From assembly GCA_041393775.1 (NCBI GenBank), contig JAWKJM010000011.1, positions 1 to 64,000 on the forward strand: 64,000 nt of DNA. Reading direction: 5' to 3'. This stretch comes from JADKAV01 sp041393775 (GTDB lineage Bacteria > Actinomycetota > Actinomycetes > S36-B12 > UBA10799). Positions 57,439-64,000 of the stretch are shown piece by piece; the first letter of the stretch is position 1, and every line of letters begins with the position of its first letter. The position numbers were made by a program, and so were the translations under genes. Below the pieces are notes generated by a model. It was given only the letters and a program-made list of their open reading frames with translations, did not search any database and was not told where the DNA came from.

Positions 57439-58401
57439 ATGTCCGTGCAGCACATGGCCGCTGCCCTCGCGCTCGCAGGCTCGGTGAACGGGGCGGTGGG
57501 GCCCAATCCGCGGGTGGGTTGCGTGATCGTCGACGCCGGGGGCGCGGTCGTCGGACGCGGAGCGCATCAGGGCGCGGGTACTGATCACGCGGAGATTGTT
57601 GCGCTGGCCCAAGCCGGGCCGGCGGCACGCGGAGCGACGGTCTACGTGACTTTGGAACCCTGCAACCATCACGGCAGGACACCGCCCTGCTCGCACGCAT
57701 TACTCGCCGCCGGCGTGAGCGCGGTGCACTACTGCGTTGCCGATCCGACCGCCGCGACGGGCGGTGCGCAGTTCTTGCGTGACCACGGCATCGAGGTCAC
57801 CGTGGGTCCGCTCACGGCCGCAGGCGAGGGGTTCCTCGAGCCGTGGCTATTCGCCGTCACCCATGAGCGCCCCTTCGTCACGTACAAAGTCGCCAGCACC
57901 CTGGACGGGTTCGTGGCGGCAGCGGACGGCTCGAGCAAGTGGATCACAGGATCCCCGGCCCGCCGATGGGCTCACGAGCGCCTCCGCGCCAAGGTGGACG
58001 CGATCGCCGTAGGCGCCGGAACATACACCGCCGATCGGCCAGAACTCAGCGTTCGGGGAATCGCGGTGGTGCGGCAGCCGGACCGGTTCGTCCTCGGTGG
58101 CCAAGCGGGGGAGGGCTTCCAGGTGATTGCCGGACGTGACCCCATCGAAGCGCTGAGGCAGATGTACCAGACGGGCGCCAGGCACATCTTGCTCGAGGGC
58201 GGCCCCACGGTCGGCGCCGCCTTCATACGTGCCGATCTCGTCGACGAACTCGTTTGGATCACGGCACCCAAACTGCTGGGGTCGGGCACCAAGGCTGTGG
58301 CCGACCTGGGAATCGGAAGCATCGACGCTGCGAGCCAGTGGCGCGTGACCGAGACCCGACAATTGGGCGATGACGTGATGATCCGCTGCAGGAGGCGCTG
58401 A
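57439..58401 (+). CDS. ribD: Riboflavin biosynthesis deaminase/reductase
   Basis: A 320-residue bifunctional enzyme. The N-terminal deaminase domain (about 1-140) has the Zn motif DHAEIVAL and the ligands of EPCNHHGRTPPCSHALL. The C-terminal reductase domain (about 150-320) has VASTLDGFVAAADGSSKWI and LLEGGPTVGAAFI. It performs the second and third steps after GTP cyclohydrolase II. ATG at 57439 is preferred because AGGAGGG is directly upstream. It overlaps ribE by 1 nt (TGATG). Confidence 0.96.
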   Translation: MSVQHMAAALALAGSVNGAVGPNPRVGCVIVDAGGAVVGRGAHQGAGTDHAEIVALAQAGPAARGATVYVTLEPCNHHGRTPPCSHALLAAGVSAVHYCVADPTAATGGAQFLRDHGIEVTVGPLTAAGEGFLEPWLFAVTHERPFVTYKVASTLDGFVAAADGSSKWITGSPARRWAHERLRAKVDAIAVGAGTYTADRPELSVRGIAVVRQPDRFVLGGQAGEGFQVIAGRDPIEALRQMYQTGARHILLEGGPTVGAAFIRADLVDELVWITAPKLLGSGTKAVADLGIGSIDAASQWRVTETRQLGDDVMIRCRRR

Positions 58402-58991
58402 TGTTCACTGGATTGGTTCAGCAGATGGGCACGCTGGAGACCGTGACGCACGGCCCCTCCACCCGCCTGGTGATCCGGCCCGACTCGGCGTGGGAACCGT
58501 ATGAGCACGGTGAGAGCATCGCGACCAATGGCGTCTGCCTGACCGTTGTCGAGTCTGGACCTGAGTGGTTCGCCGTCGATGTCATGCAGCAGACACTTGC
58601 ACTCACGAGCCTCAGGGGTATCGCGGCGGGCGACAGAGTGAACCTCGAGCGGGCCATGCGTCTCGGCGACAGACTCGGGGGACACATGGTCCAGGGTCAT
58701 GTCGACGGGGTCGCGACCGTGACCGGCCGTCGCAGCGAGGAGTCATGGGAAGTCATCCGCTTCGACATCCCCGAAGGCCTTCGCAAGTACGTCGTGGCCC
58801 AGGGGTCGGTCTGCCTCGACGGGGTCTCGTTGACCGTCTCAGCCAGGACCCCGACGGGCGCCGAGGTGAGTCTGATCCCGGAGACGCTTGCGGCGACGAC
58901 ACTGGGAGCCACCGCAGTGGGAGATCTCTTGAACGTGGAGGTGGATGTGATCGGCAAATACGTCGAATCGCTGCTTGGAGGATACCGATGA
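58401..58991 (+). CDS. ribE: Riboflavin synthase alpha subunit
   Basis: A 196-residue enzyme with two homologous lumazine-binding barrels, which dismutates two lumazines to riboflavin. The N-terminus MFTGLVQQMGTLE is diagnostic, GHMVQGHVDGVATV marks the end of barrel 1, and GSVCLDGVSLTVS lies in barrel 2. Length is normal. It overlaps ribBA by 4 nt. Confidence 0.97.
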   Translation: MFTGLVQQMGTLETVTHGPSTRLVIRPDSAWEPYEHGESIATNGVCLTVVESGPEWFAVDVMQQTLALTSLRGIAAGDRVNLERAMRLGDRLGGHMVQGHVDGVATVTGRRSEESWEVIRFDIPEGLRKYVVAQGSVCLDGVSLTVSARTPTGAEVSLIPETLAATTLGATAVGDLLNVEVDVIGKYVESLLGGYR

Positions 58992-60196
58992 AGTTCGACC
59001 CGATACCTGAGGCCGTCGAGGCCATCCGTGCCGGGAAGGCCGTGGTGGTCGTGGACGACGAGGACCGCGAGAATGAGGGCGACCTGGTGTTCGCGGCGTC
59101 CAAGGCCAATGCGGAGATCGCCGGGTTCATGATCCGGCACACCAGCGGCGTCATCTGCGTGTCGATGCGCGGCGAGGAGCTCGACCGTCTGCACCTTCCT
59201 CCTATGACGATGGTCAACGAGGACCGCAAAGGCACCGCGTACGCTGTCAGCGTCGACGCCCGTGACGGGATCACCACGGGGATCAGCGCCGCCGACCGTG
59301 CCAGGACGATCCGTACCCTTGTGGACTCGGCCACGGAGCCCTGGGAGATCACCCGGCCAGGGCATGTGTTCCCGTTGCGTGCTGTGCCCGGCGGGGTGCT
59401 GCAGCGGGCAGGACACACCGAGGCATCGGTGGATCTCGCGAGCCTGGCCGGGCTTACCCCGGCCGGCGTGATCTGTGAGCTGGTCAACGAAGACGGCTCG
59501 ATGATGCGAGCGCCGGAATGCCGGGCGTTCGCCGACGACTACGGCCTGTCCATGATCTCGATCGCCGACCTCATCTCACACATCCGGCACACGCAGCAGC
59601 AGATCGAACGGGTCGCCGACACCGTCATCCCCACCGCCGTGGCCGACTTCCGGGCGATCGGATACCGCAGCCTGATCGAGCCCACCGAGCACCTGGCGTT
59701 GGTGCTCGGTGACATCGGAGACGGTGAAGACATCCTGGTCAGGGTCCACTCCGAATGCCTGACCGGTGATGTCTTCGGATCGCTGCGGTGCGACTGCGGG
59801 CCCCAGTTGGAGGCGGCGATGAAGGCGGTCGCCGAGGAAGGCCGCGGGGTCATCCTGTACGTCAAGGGCCATGAAGGTCGTGGCATTGGCCTGTTGAGCA
59901 AGCTGAAAGCCTACGAGTTGCAGGACTCCGGGGCCGACACGGTGGAGGCCAACCTGGCGCTGGGCCTTCCGGCTGACGCGAGGGACTACGGCACGGGGGC
60001 TCAGATCCTTGCCGACCTCGGGGTGAAGTCCATGCGGCTGCTGACCAACAATCCCGCCAAGCGGGCTGGACTGGACGGCTTCGGAATCGTGATCAAGGAA
60101 CGGGTTCCACTCATGATCGCGTCCAATCCGCACAACGAGCGCTATCTGGCGACCAAAGCCGACCTGATGGGTCACGAGTTGGAGCAGACACAGTGA
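58988..60196 (+). CDS. ribBA: Bifunctional DHBP synthase/GTP cyclohydrolase II
   Basis: A 402-residue fusion. The RibB domain (about 1-200) has VVVVDDEDRENEGDLVFAA with the acidic metal site, and RAGHTEASVDL. The RibA domain (about 205-402) has VRVHSECLTGDVFGSLRCDC with the Zn cysteines, YVKGHEGRGIGL and LTNNPAKRAGL. Both active sites look complete, so it provides both riboflavin precursors, from GTP and from ribulose 5-phosphate. It overlaps both neighbours by 4 nt. Confidence 0.97.
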   Translation: MKFDPIPEAVEAIRAGKAVVVVDDEDRENEGDLVFAASKANAEIAGFMIRHTSGVICVSMRGEELDRLHLPPMTMVNEDRKGTAYAVSVDARDGITTGISAADRARTIRTLVDSATEPWEITRPGHVFPLRAVPGGVLQRAGHTEASVDLASLAGLTPAGVICELVNEDGSMMRAPECRAFADDYGLSMISIADLISHIRHTQQQIERVADTVIPTAVADFRAIGYRSLIEPTEHLALVLGDIGDGEDILVRVHSECLTGDVFGSLRCDCGPQLEAAMKAVAEEGRGVILYVKGHEGRGIGLLSKLKAYELQDSGADTVEANLALGLPADARDYGTGAQILADLGVKSMRLLTNNPAKRAGLDGFGIVIKERVPLMIASNPHNERYLATKADLMGHELEQTQ

Positions 60197-60657
60197 GTGG
60201 GGAAGGCCGGACCGAGCAGAATGCCGTGGACGCCGTGGGCCTGCGGGTGGCCGTCGTGGCGGCGAGTTGGCATGAAGAAGTCATGGACGGGCTGTTGCGT
60301 GGCGCTCGCGAGTATCTCGCCGAGGCAGGTGCCCACGTTGACGAGTACCGGGTGCCGGGCTCGTTCGAGATCCCGGTGGTCGCCGCCAGTCTCGCTCGCA
60401 GTCACGACGTCGTGGTGGCACTTGGTGTCATCGTCCGCGGTGGCACCCCCCATTTCGAGTACGTGTGCAACGCGGTCACCGATGGTCTTGGTCGGGTGGC
60501 ACTCGACACGGGGACACCTGTCGGCTTCGGGATCCTGACCACCGACACGGTCGAACAGGCCCTGGACCGCGCCGGCGGGCCCGGCGCCAGCGAGGACAAG
60601 GGTCGGGAGGCTGCCTCGGCCGCGCTCGAGACCTGGCAGGTCCTGCGGGGTCTGTGA
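60193..60657 (+). CDS. ribH: 6,7-dimethyl-8-ribityllumazine synthase
   Basis: A 154-residue subunit of the lumazine synthase capsid. RVAVVAASWHEEVMDGLL, RVPGSFEIPVVAASLA, ALGVIVRGGTPHFEYV (with the catalytic His one step after the usual position pattern) and PVGFGILTTDTVEQALDRAG are typical. GTG at 60193 overlaps ribBA. It ends the rib operon; no ribosome-like terminator hairpin with a T run follows. Confidence 0.97.
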   Translation: MSGEGRTEQNAVDAVGLRVAVVAASWHEEVMDGLLRGAREYLAEAGAHVDEYRVPGSFEIPVVAASLARSHDVVVALGVIVRGGTPHFEYVCNAVTDGLGRVALDTGTPVGFGILTTDTVEQALDRAGGPGASEDKGREAASAALETWQVLRGL

Positions 60658-60707
60658 GCTGCAGCGATCGTGATCTGTCAGTGATGATTTGGGAGGTTTG
60701 TCGGGCG

Positions 60708-60713
60708 TAGACT
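60708..60713 (+). promoter_or_regulatory. Minus-10 box TAGACT of the secreted-protein gene
   Basis: TAGACT lies 120 bp before the ATG at 60833, the best promoter match in the gap after ribH. It implies a leader of about 113 nt in which I see no known riboswitch. Confidence 0.35.
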
Positions 60714-60832
60714 GAGGGTGGCAGCCCGGTCGGCGCGTCGATTTGTGGTTTCTGAGTTCCGAACGGGGAGGGCGAGATCCGCGTTCCCCGCGGGGTCGGA
60801 CTCGACGGTCGCCCGGGGATTGGGAGGTTGTC

Positions 60833-62029
60833 ATGAAGATCATCCGCACCGTCGCGATCATGACCGCGACGGGGGTATCCGCGGGACTGTTGACGCTCGC
60901 GCCGACCCAGGCCGGGACGACGTGGGGTGGCCCGCAGGAAGTCAGTTCCAAGTTCGGCCGGGCGCTCGTGGTCTCGGACGGCGGCCGAGTGGCAGCGTGG
61001 ATTCGCACCAACAAGGCGAACACCTGGTCGTCCGGACCGATCCGCACCGCGTGGTACAAGAAGAAGAAGAAGCGGTGGACCTCGTCGGCGCCGATCCCAG
61101 GCTCCTCCGAGAGCACAGCGCTGCAGTTGGGTGACAAGGGCAATCAGGCGCTCATCGAGGCTGGCACGACCGGCTACCTCATGGCCCAACGTGACACCAA
61201 GAACACGTGGCTGCAGGCCGAGAGCATCGTCTCCGGCACCAATTTGGGCAGCGGCGTGATGTCCGGTGACGCATCCACACTTGTCTACGTGGACTGGGGT
61301 GTGGACGCATACCCGACTCCGCCCGGCACCCTGTACTACGTCATGCAGAACGCGGACGGAACGTGGCCCGCTCCCACGATGATCGGCCTGGCCAATCCGG
61401 AAGGCCGCTATCGCGGCCGGCAGGAGTTGGCGTTCTCCAACGACGGCTCGACGCTGGTCTGGGTGAACGACACGTACGCCTTGGTCGGTTCGACGCGCAA
61501 CCCCGACGGCACGTGGGCCGCGCCGACGATCATCAAGCAGTACGGCTCGGACCCCTACATGTCGACCCTGGCGCTGTCGGAGGACGGCACCCGGGTGGTC
61601 TGGACCCGTGACGAGTCCGACGGGATCCTGACCGCGACTCGCAGTGGGACCTCGTGGTCCGACGTGTCCAACGTCACGGTCGATGAGACAGTGGCTGCGG
61701 CCGTTTCGCCCGATGGGATGAACGTGGCTTGGGCCAACTCGGACAAGCAGATGGTGATCCGCCGTTGGGACGGCACCAAGTGGAAGAAGGTCAAGGTGGT
61801 CGGCTCGTCCGGTTACGGGCCTTCGATTTCGCTGCAGAACAAGACGCTCGCGTGGACCTACACGGGCTACCGCGGATCCTCGCTGCGCACTGTGATCCGC
61901 AAGAGCGGAAAGTGGAAGGTCACAGCGAAGCTCTCCTCCTCCGGCTTCAGCCCGGCGGTCTCCTACGACAGCAGGACGCTGGTCTGGTCCTCGACGGGCA
62001 GCAAGAAGATCTACAGCGTGAAGCGCTAG
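60833..62029 (+). CDS. Secreted beta-propeller-like protein
   Basis: A 398-residue exported protein. Residues 1-27 are a signal peptide (MKIIRTVAIMTATGVSAGLL, then APTQA-G). The rest is made of repeating units of about 45-50 residues with the pattern S-x-D/G-G-x-x-x-A/V-W (VSDGGRVAAWIR, MSGDASTLVYVDW, FSNDGSTLVWVN, LSEDGTRVVWTR, VSPDGMNVAWAN, YDSRTLVWSS), alternating with strands ending in Trp. This is the signature of a TolB/WD40-like beta-propeller. The C-terminal third is rich in Lys and Trp. Binding partner and function are unknown. ATG at 60833 has GGGAGG upstream. It forms a transcription unit of its own. Confidence 0.75.
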   Translation: MKIIRTVAIMTATGVSAGLLTLAPTQAGTTWGGPQEVSSKFGRALVVSDGGRVAAWIRTNKANTWSSGPIRTAWYKKKKKRWTSSAPIPGSSESTALQLGDKGNQALIEAGTTGYLMAQRDTKNTWLQAESIVSGTNLGSGVMSGDASTLVYVDWGVDAYPTPPGTLYYVMQNADGTWPAPTMIGLANPEGRYRGRQELAFSNDGSTLVWVNDTYALVGSTRNPDGTWAAPTIIKQYGSDPYMSTLALSEDGTRVVWTRDESDGILTATRSGTSWSDVSNVTVDETVAAAVSPDGMNVAWANSDKQMVIRRWDGTKWKKVKVVGSSGYGPSISLQNKTLAWTYTGYRGSSLRTVIRKSGKWKVTAKLSSSGFSPAVSYDSRTLVWSSTGSKKIYSVKR

Positions 62030-62049
62030 GTCCCGCCCTCGCCACGGCC

Positions 62050-62098
62050 GGACTTGGTGAATATTCGTCGCCACGAGTGACAGAAATTCACCAGGCCC
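62050..62098 (+). terminator. Hairpin after the secreted-protein gene
   Basis: TGGTGAAT (62055-62062) pairs with ATTCACCA (62086-62093), extended by partly paired CCGG/CCGG flanks, with a 23-nt loop. It lies 26 nt after the stop codon and before the hisE promoter. It may be a terminator; there is no T run. Confidence 0.4.
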
Positions 62099-62153
62099 GG
62101 CCGCGCGGCACCCGCGCCGCAACCGCCCTGCGGAGACCGCCTCGCCGCCTGAC

Positions 62154-62159
62154 TACCCT
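62154..62159 (+). promoter_or_regulatory. Minus-10 box TACCCT of hisE (leaderless)
   Basis: TACCCT ends 7 nt before the GTG of hisE with no ribosome site in between, which supports GTG 62167 as the start. Confidence 0.5.
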
Positions 62160-62166
62160 GATAGCC

Positions 62167-62430
62167 GTGAAGTCGTTCGATGACCTATGGGCTGAGTTGT
62201 CTGCCAAGGTCGCCACCGCTGACCCCGAATCCGCCACCGTACGCCTCGTCGAATCCGGGGTGCATGCGGTCGGCAAGAAACTGGTGGAGGAGGCGGCCGA
62301 GGCCTGGATGGCCGCTGAGCACGAGTCGCCGGAGCGGGCGGCGGAGGAACTGAGTCAACTGCTGTACCACGTGCAGGCGATGATGCTGGCCGTCGGAGTG
62401 ACCCCGGCGCAGGTTGGGCGGTACCTGTGA
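62167..62430 (+). CDS. hisE: Phosphoribosyl-ATP pyrophosphatase
   Basis: An 87-residue MazG-like pyrophosphatase, the second step of histidine synthesis. SGVHAVGKKLVEEAAEAWMA carries the metal-binding Glu residues, and ERAAEELSQLLYHVQAMML the second acidic cluster. GTG at 62167 is chosen because a minus-10 box precedes it by 7 nt and the N-terminus MKSFDDLWAELSAK fits the family. It overlaps hisG by 4 nt; hisI is far away at 14 kb. Confidence 0.95.
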   Translation: MKSFDDLWAELSAKVATADPESATVRLVESGVHAVGKKLVEEAAEAWMAAEHESPERAAEELSQLLYHVQAMMLAVGVTPAQVGRYL

Positions 62431-63263
62431 CCCTCAAAGTGGCCGTGCCCAACAAGGGTCAATTGGGTGAGCCGGCGCGCGACATGCTGCGCGAAGCCGG
62501 GTACTTGCGTTCCGCCGGTGCCCGCGAACTCATGGTGCACGATCCCGACAACGACGTGGACTTCTACTTCCTGCGGCCAAAGGACATCGCCACGTACGTG
62601 GGCAAGGGCACCCTCGATCTCGGCATCACCGGGCGCGACATGCTGGTCGATTCGGTGGCACCCGTGACCGAAGTGATCGAACTGGGCTTCGGACATTCCA
62701 CCTTCCGGCTCGCCGCCCCGGCCGGTGTCACCGACGTGACCGGCAAGCGCATCGCCACGTCGTATCCGGGGTTGTTGCGCGACTGGCTGGAACGCACCGG
62801 AACGCAGGCGACCCTCGTCAAGCTCGATGGGGCGGTGGAGAATGCGGTCGGGCTCGGCGTGGCCGATGCGGTGGCCGACGTGGTCGACACCGGCAACACA
62901 TTGCGCCAGGCCGGCCTGGAAGTCGTCGGTGAGCCGTTGCTGCGCAGCCAGGCGTTGTTGGTGCGGCCCGCACACACCCAGGCCAACGGCGCGGAGGGGA
63001 CGTTCACACGAAGGCTGCAGGGAGTGATCGTCGCCCGCGCGTATGTCATGGTCGAGTACGACATCTCCGAGGTGTTGTTGGACGCCGCGTCGGCGATCAC
63101 CCCGGGGCTGGAATCACCGACGGTGTCCCCGCTGCGTGAGAAGGGCTGGGTGGCGGTACGCGCCATGGTCGAGCGGGTGCGCGTGCACCAGGTGATGGAC
63201 GAACTGTTCGAGCTGGGCGGCCGGGCGATTCTCGTCACCGACATCCACGCCTGCCGCCTATGA
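62427..63263 (+). CDS. hisG: ATP phosphoribosyltransferase, long form
   Basis: A 278-residue HisG that starts histidine synthesis from ATP and PRPP. The catalytic part has VAVPNKGQLGEPARDML, LGITGRDML and the PRPP loop ATVKLDGAVE-like stretch TLVKLDGAVENAVGLGVADA, followed by VVDTGNTLRQAGL. The C-terminal about 75 residues are the regulatory ACT-like domain (PTVSPLREKGWVAVRAMV), so the enzyme is the long, histidine-inhibited form that needs no HisZ. GTG at 62427 overlaps hisE; 4 nt overlap with the next gene. Confidence 0.96.
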   Translation: MTLKVAVPNKGQLGEPARDMLREAGYLRSAGARELMVHDPDNDVDFYFLRPKDIATYVGKGTLDLGITGRDMLVDSVAPVTEVIELGFGHSTFRLAAPAGVTDVTGKRIATSYPGLLRDWLERTGTQATLVKLDGAVENAVGLGVADAVADVVDTGNTLRQAGLEVVGEPLLRSQALLVRPAHTQANGAEGTFTRRLQGVIVARAYVMVEYDISEVLLDAASAITPGLESPTVSPLREKGWVAVRAMVERVRVHQVMDELFELGGRAILVTDIHACRL

Positions 63264-64000
63264 CGTCGCTGGCCGAGACGCTCGACGCGCTCGTGGACCC
63301 CGGGTCGGTGGAGCGCATCGAGGTGCCGCTGCGCCCGGCCTCCGGCGAGTATGCCGCCAGCCTCGAGCGGGCAGCACAGCGAAGCGGCGTGGACGAATCG
63401 GTGCAGGTGATGAAGGCCGCAGTGGATGGTCACCGGGTGCTCGTCATCGCAAGTGCGTTCGGCTTCCTCGCCGGTTCCGTGGGTCATTCCGCGGCCGATC
63501 GGGTGGTCGAGGGATACCGGCGCGCGACTGCGGAACGCCTGCCCGTGATCACGTTGCCGACCTCTGGTGGCACCCGGATGCAGGAGGGCACGGCCGCGTT
63601 CTTCCGCATGGCCGACATCGCCCGGGCTGCACACGAGCACCTCGCATCGGGGGCGGTGCGGGTCGGATGGCTGCGCAACCCGACCACTGGCGGTGTCAAG
63701 GCGACATGGGGGTCGTACGCGGACATCACCGCGGGGGAGCCCGGCGCGCTGCTGGGCTTCCTGGGTCCGAAGGTGTTCGAGGCGCTGCACGACGAGGAGT
63801 TCCCGCCGGTGCAGACCGCGGAGAACCTCGCCCGGGTGGGTGTGATCGACGGGGTCATCGCCCTGCAGGATCTGCGCGCCTGGGTCACCCGGATCCTCTC
63901 GGTCACCAACGGCGTCGACACGGCGGACTCGATCGGTGGTCCGCTGCCCGCCGGTGAGGTCGACGCGTGGGACGCGATCACCCTGACGCGGGATGCGGGA
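63260..64000 (+). CDS. accD: Acyl-CoA carboxylase carboxyltransferase (AccD-like), partial
   Basis: The open frame runs from ATG 63260 (overlapping the hisG stop) past the end of the window; 247 residues are visible. It matches the carboxyltransferase beta domain of acetyl-CoA carboxylase: ASAFGFLAGSVGHSAADRVV, LPTSGGTRMQEGTAAFFRMA, RNPTTGGVKATWGSYADI and EPGALLGFLGPKVFEAL. The N-terminal zinc ribbon of bacterial AccD is missing, and the domain starts at about residue 15. In some actinobacteria such proteins are AccD-AccA fusions, which would place an alpha domain beyond the window edge. The 3' end is cut by the window, not by mutation. Confidence 0.88.
   Translation, partial: MTSLAETLDALVDPGSVERIEVPLRPASGEYAASLERAAQRSGVDESVQVMKAAVDGHRVLVIASAFGFLAGSVGHSAADRVVEGYRRATAERLPVITLPTSGGTRMQEGTAAFFRMADIARAAHEHLASGAVRVGWLRNPTTGGVKATWGSYADITAGEPGALLGFLGPKVFEALHDEEFPPVQTAENLARVGVIDGVIALQDLRAWVTRILSVTNGVDTADSIGGPLPAGEVDAWDAITLTRDAG

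Overview
This is a GC-rich actinobacterial chromosome segment of class Actinomycetes type. The evidence is the gene order and content: bldD next to pyrR, an actinobacterial integration host factor (mihF) before gmk-rpoZ-coaBC-metK-priA-def-fmt-rsmB, a trp cluster carrying the small actinobacterial membrane-protein genes, a bifunctional PriA-type HisA, and many TANNNT minus-10 boxes placed 6-7 nt before start codons (leaderless genes). No rRNA or tRNA genes and no CRISPR array were seen. The genus cannot be fixed from the sequence alone.

Layout. 1-8 kb is accessory: a decayed IS3-family element, a small secreted protein, a 1795-residue secreted repeat protein with two blocks of near-identical repeats, and a relic of the 3' end of a second copy of that gene. 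8-11.7 kb is a lipid/glycerol module: glpD and a TetR regulator, divergent from an alkyl-DHAP synthase-like flavoenzyme. 11.8-24.6 kb holds histidine and tryptophan genes (hisA/priA, hisF, hisI, trpE, trpC, trpB, trpA) with a two-component system embedded in the cluster, then a MauE/DoxX-like protein, a DsbA-like protein and lgt. 24.6-26.1 kb holds an intact IS5-family element inserted in a palindromic repeat. 26.3-35.3 kb has an alpha/beta hydrolase, glutamate synthase (gltB, gltD) and pyruvate kinase. 35.9-46.8 kb has bldD (minus strand) and a complete pyrimidine operon pyrR-pyrB-pyrC-orf-carA-carB-pyrK-pyrD-pyrF, preceded by a PyrR-binding RNA element. 46.8-55.5 kb is the mihF-to-rsmB housekeeping run. 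55.8-60.7 kb has a nuclease-like conserved protein, rpe and an FMN-riboswitch-controlled ribD-ribE-ribBA-ribH operon. 60.8-64 kb has a secreted propeller-like protein, hisE, hisG and the start of an acyl-CoA carboxylase carboxyltransferase gene.

How the genes work together. Most of the window is primary biosynthesis: de novo UMP synthesis is complete here, the second half of Trp synthesis is present with PriA probably supplying the missing TrpF step, riboflavin synthesis is complete from GTP except the phosphatase, and His synthesis is split over at least two loci. GltBD supplies glutamate, while CarAB and the TrpE partner consume glutamine.

The most unusual content is non-coding. Two unrelated families of dispersed intergenic palindromes, A (about 165 bp in full form) and B (about 115 bp), share one architecture: two direct copies of a core word followed by two inverted copies. 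Family A has seven copies or fragments and family B has five. All lie between genes, and one family A copy has been split by the IS5 element with a 3-bp target duplication. Other points of note are a probable CTG start codon for coaBC, and an intact cyclic-di-GMP signature in BldD.
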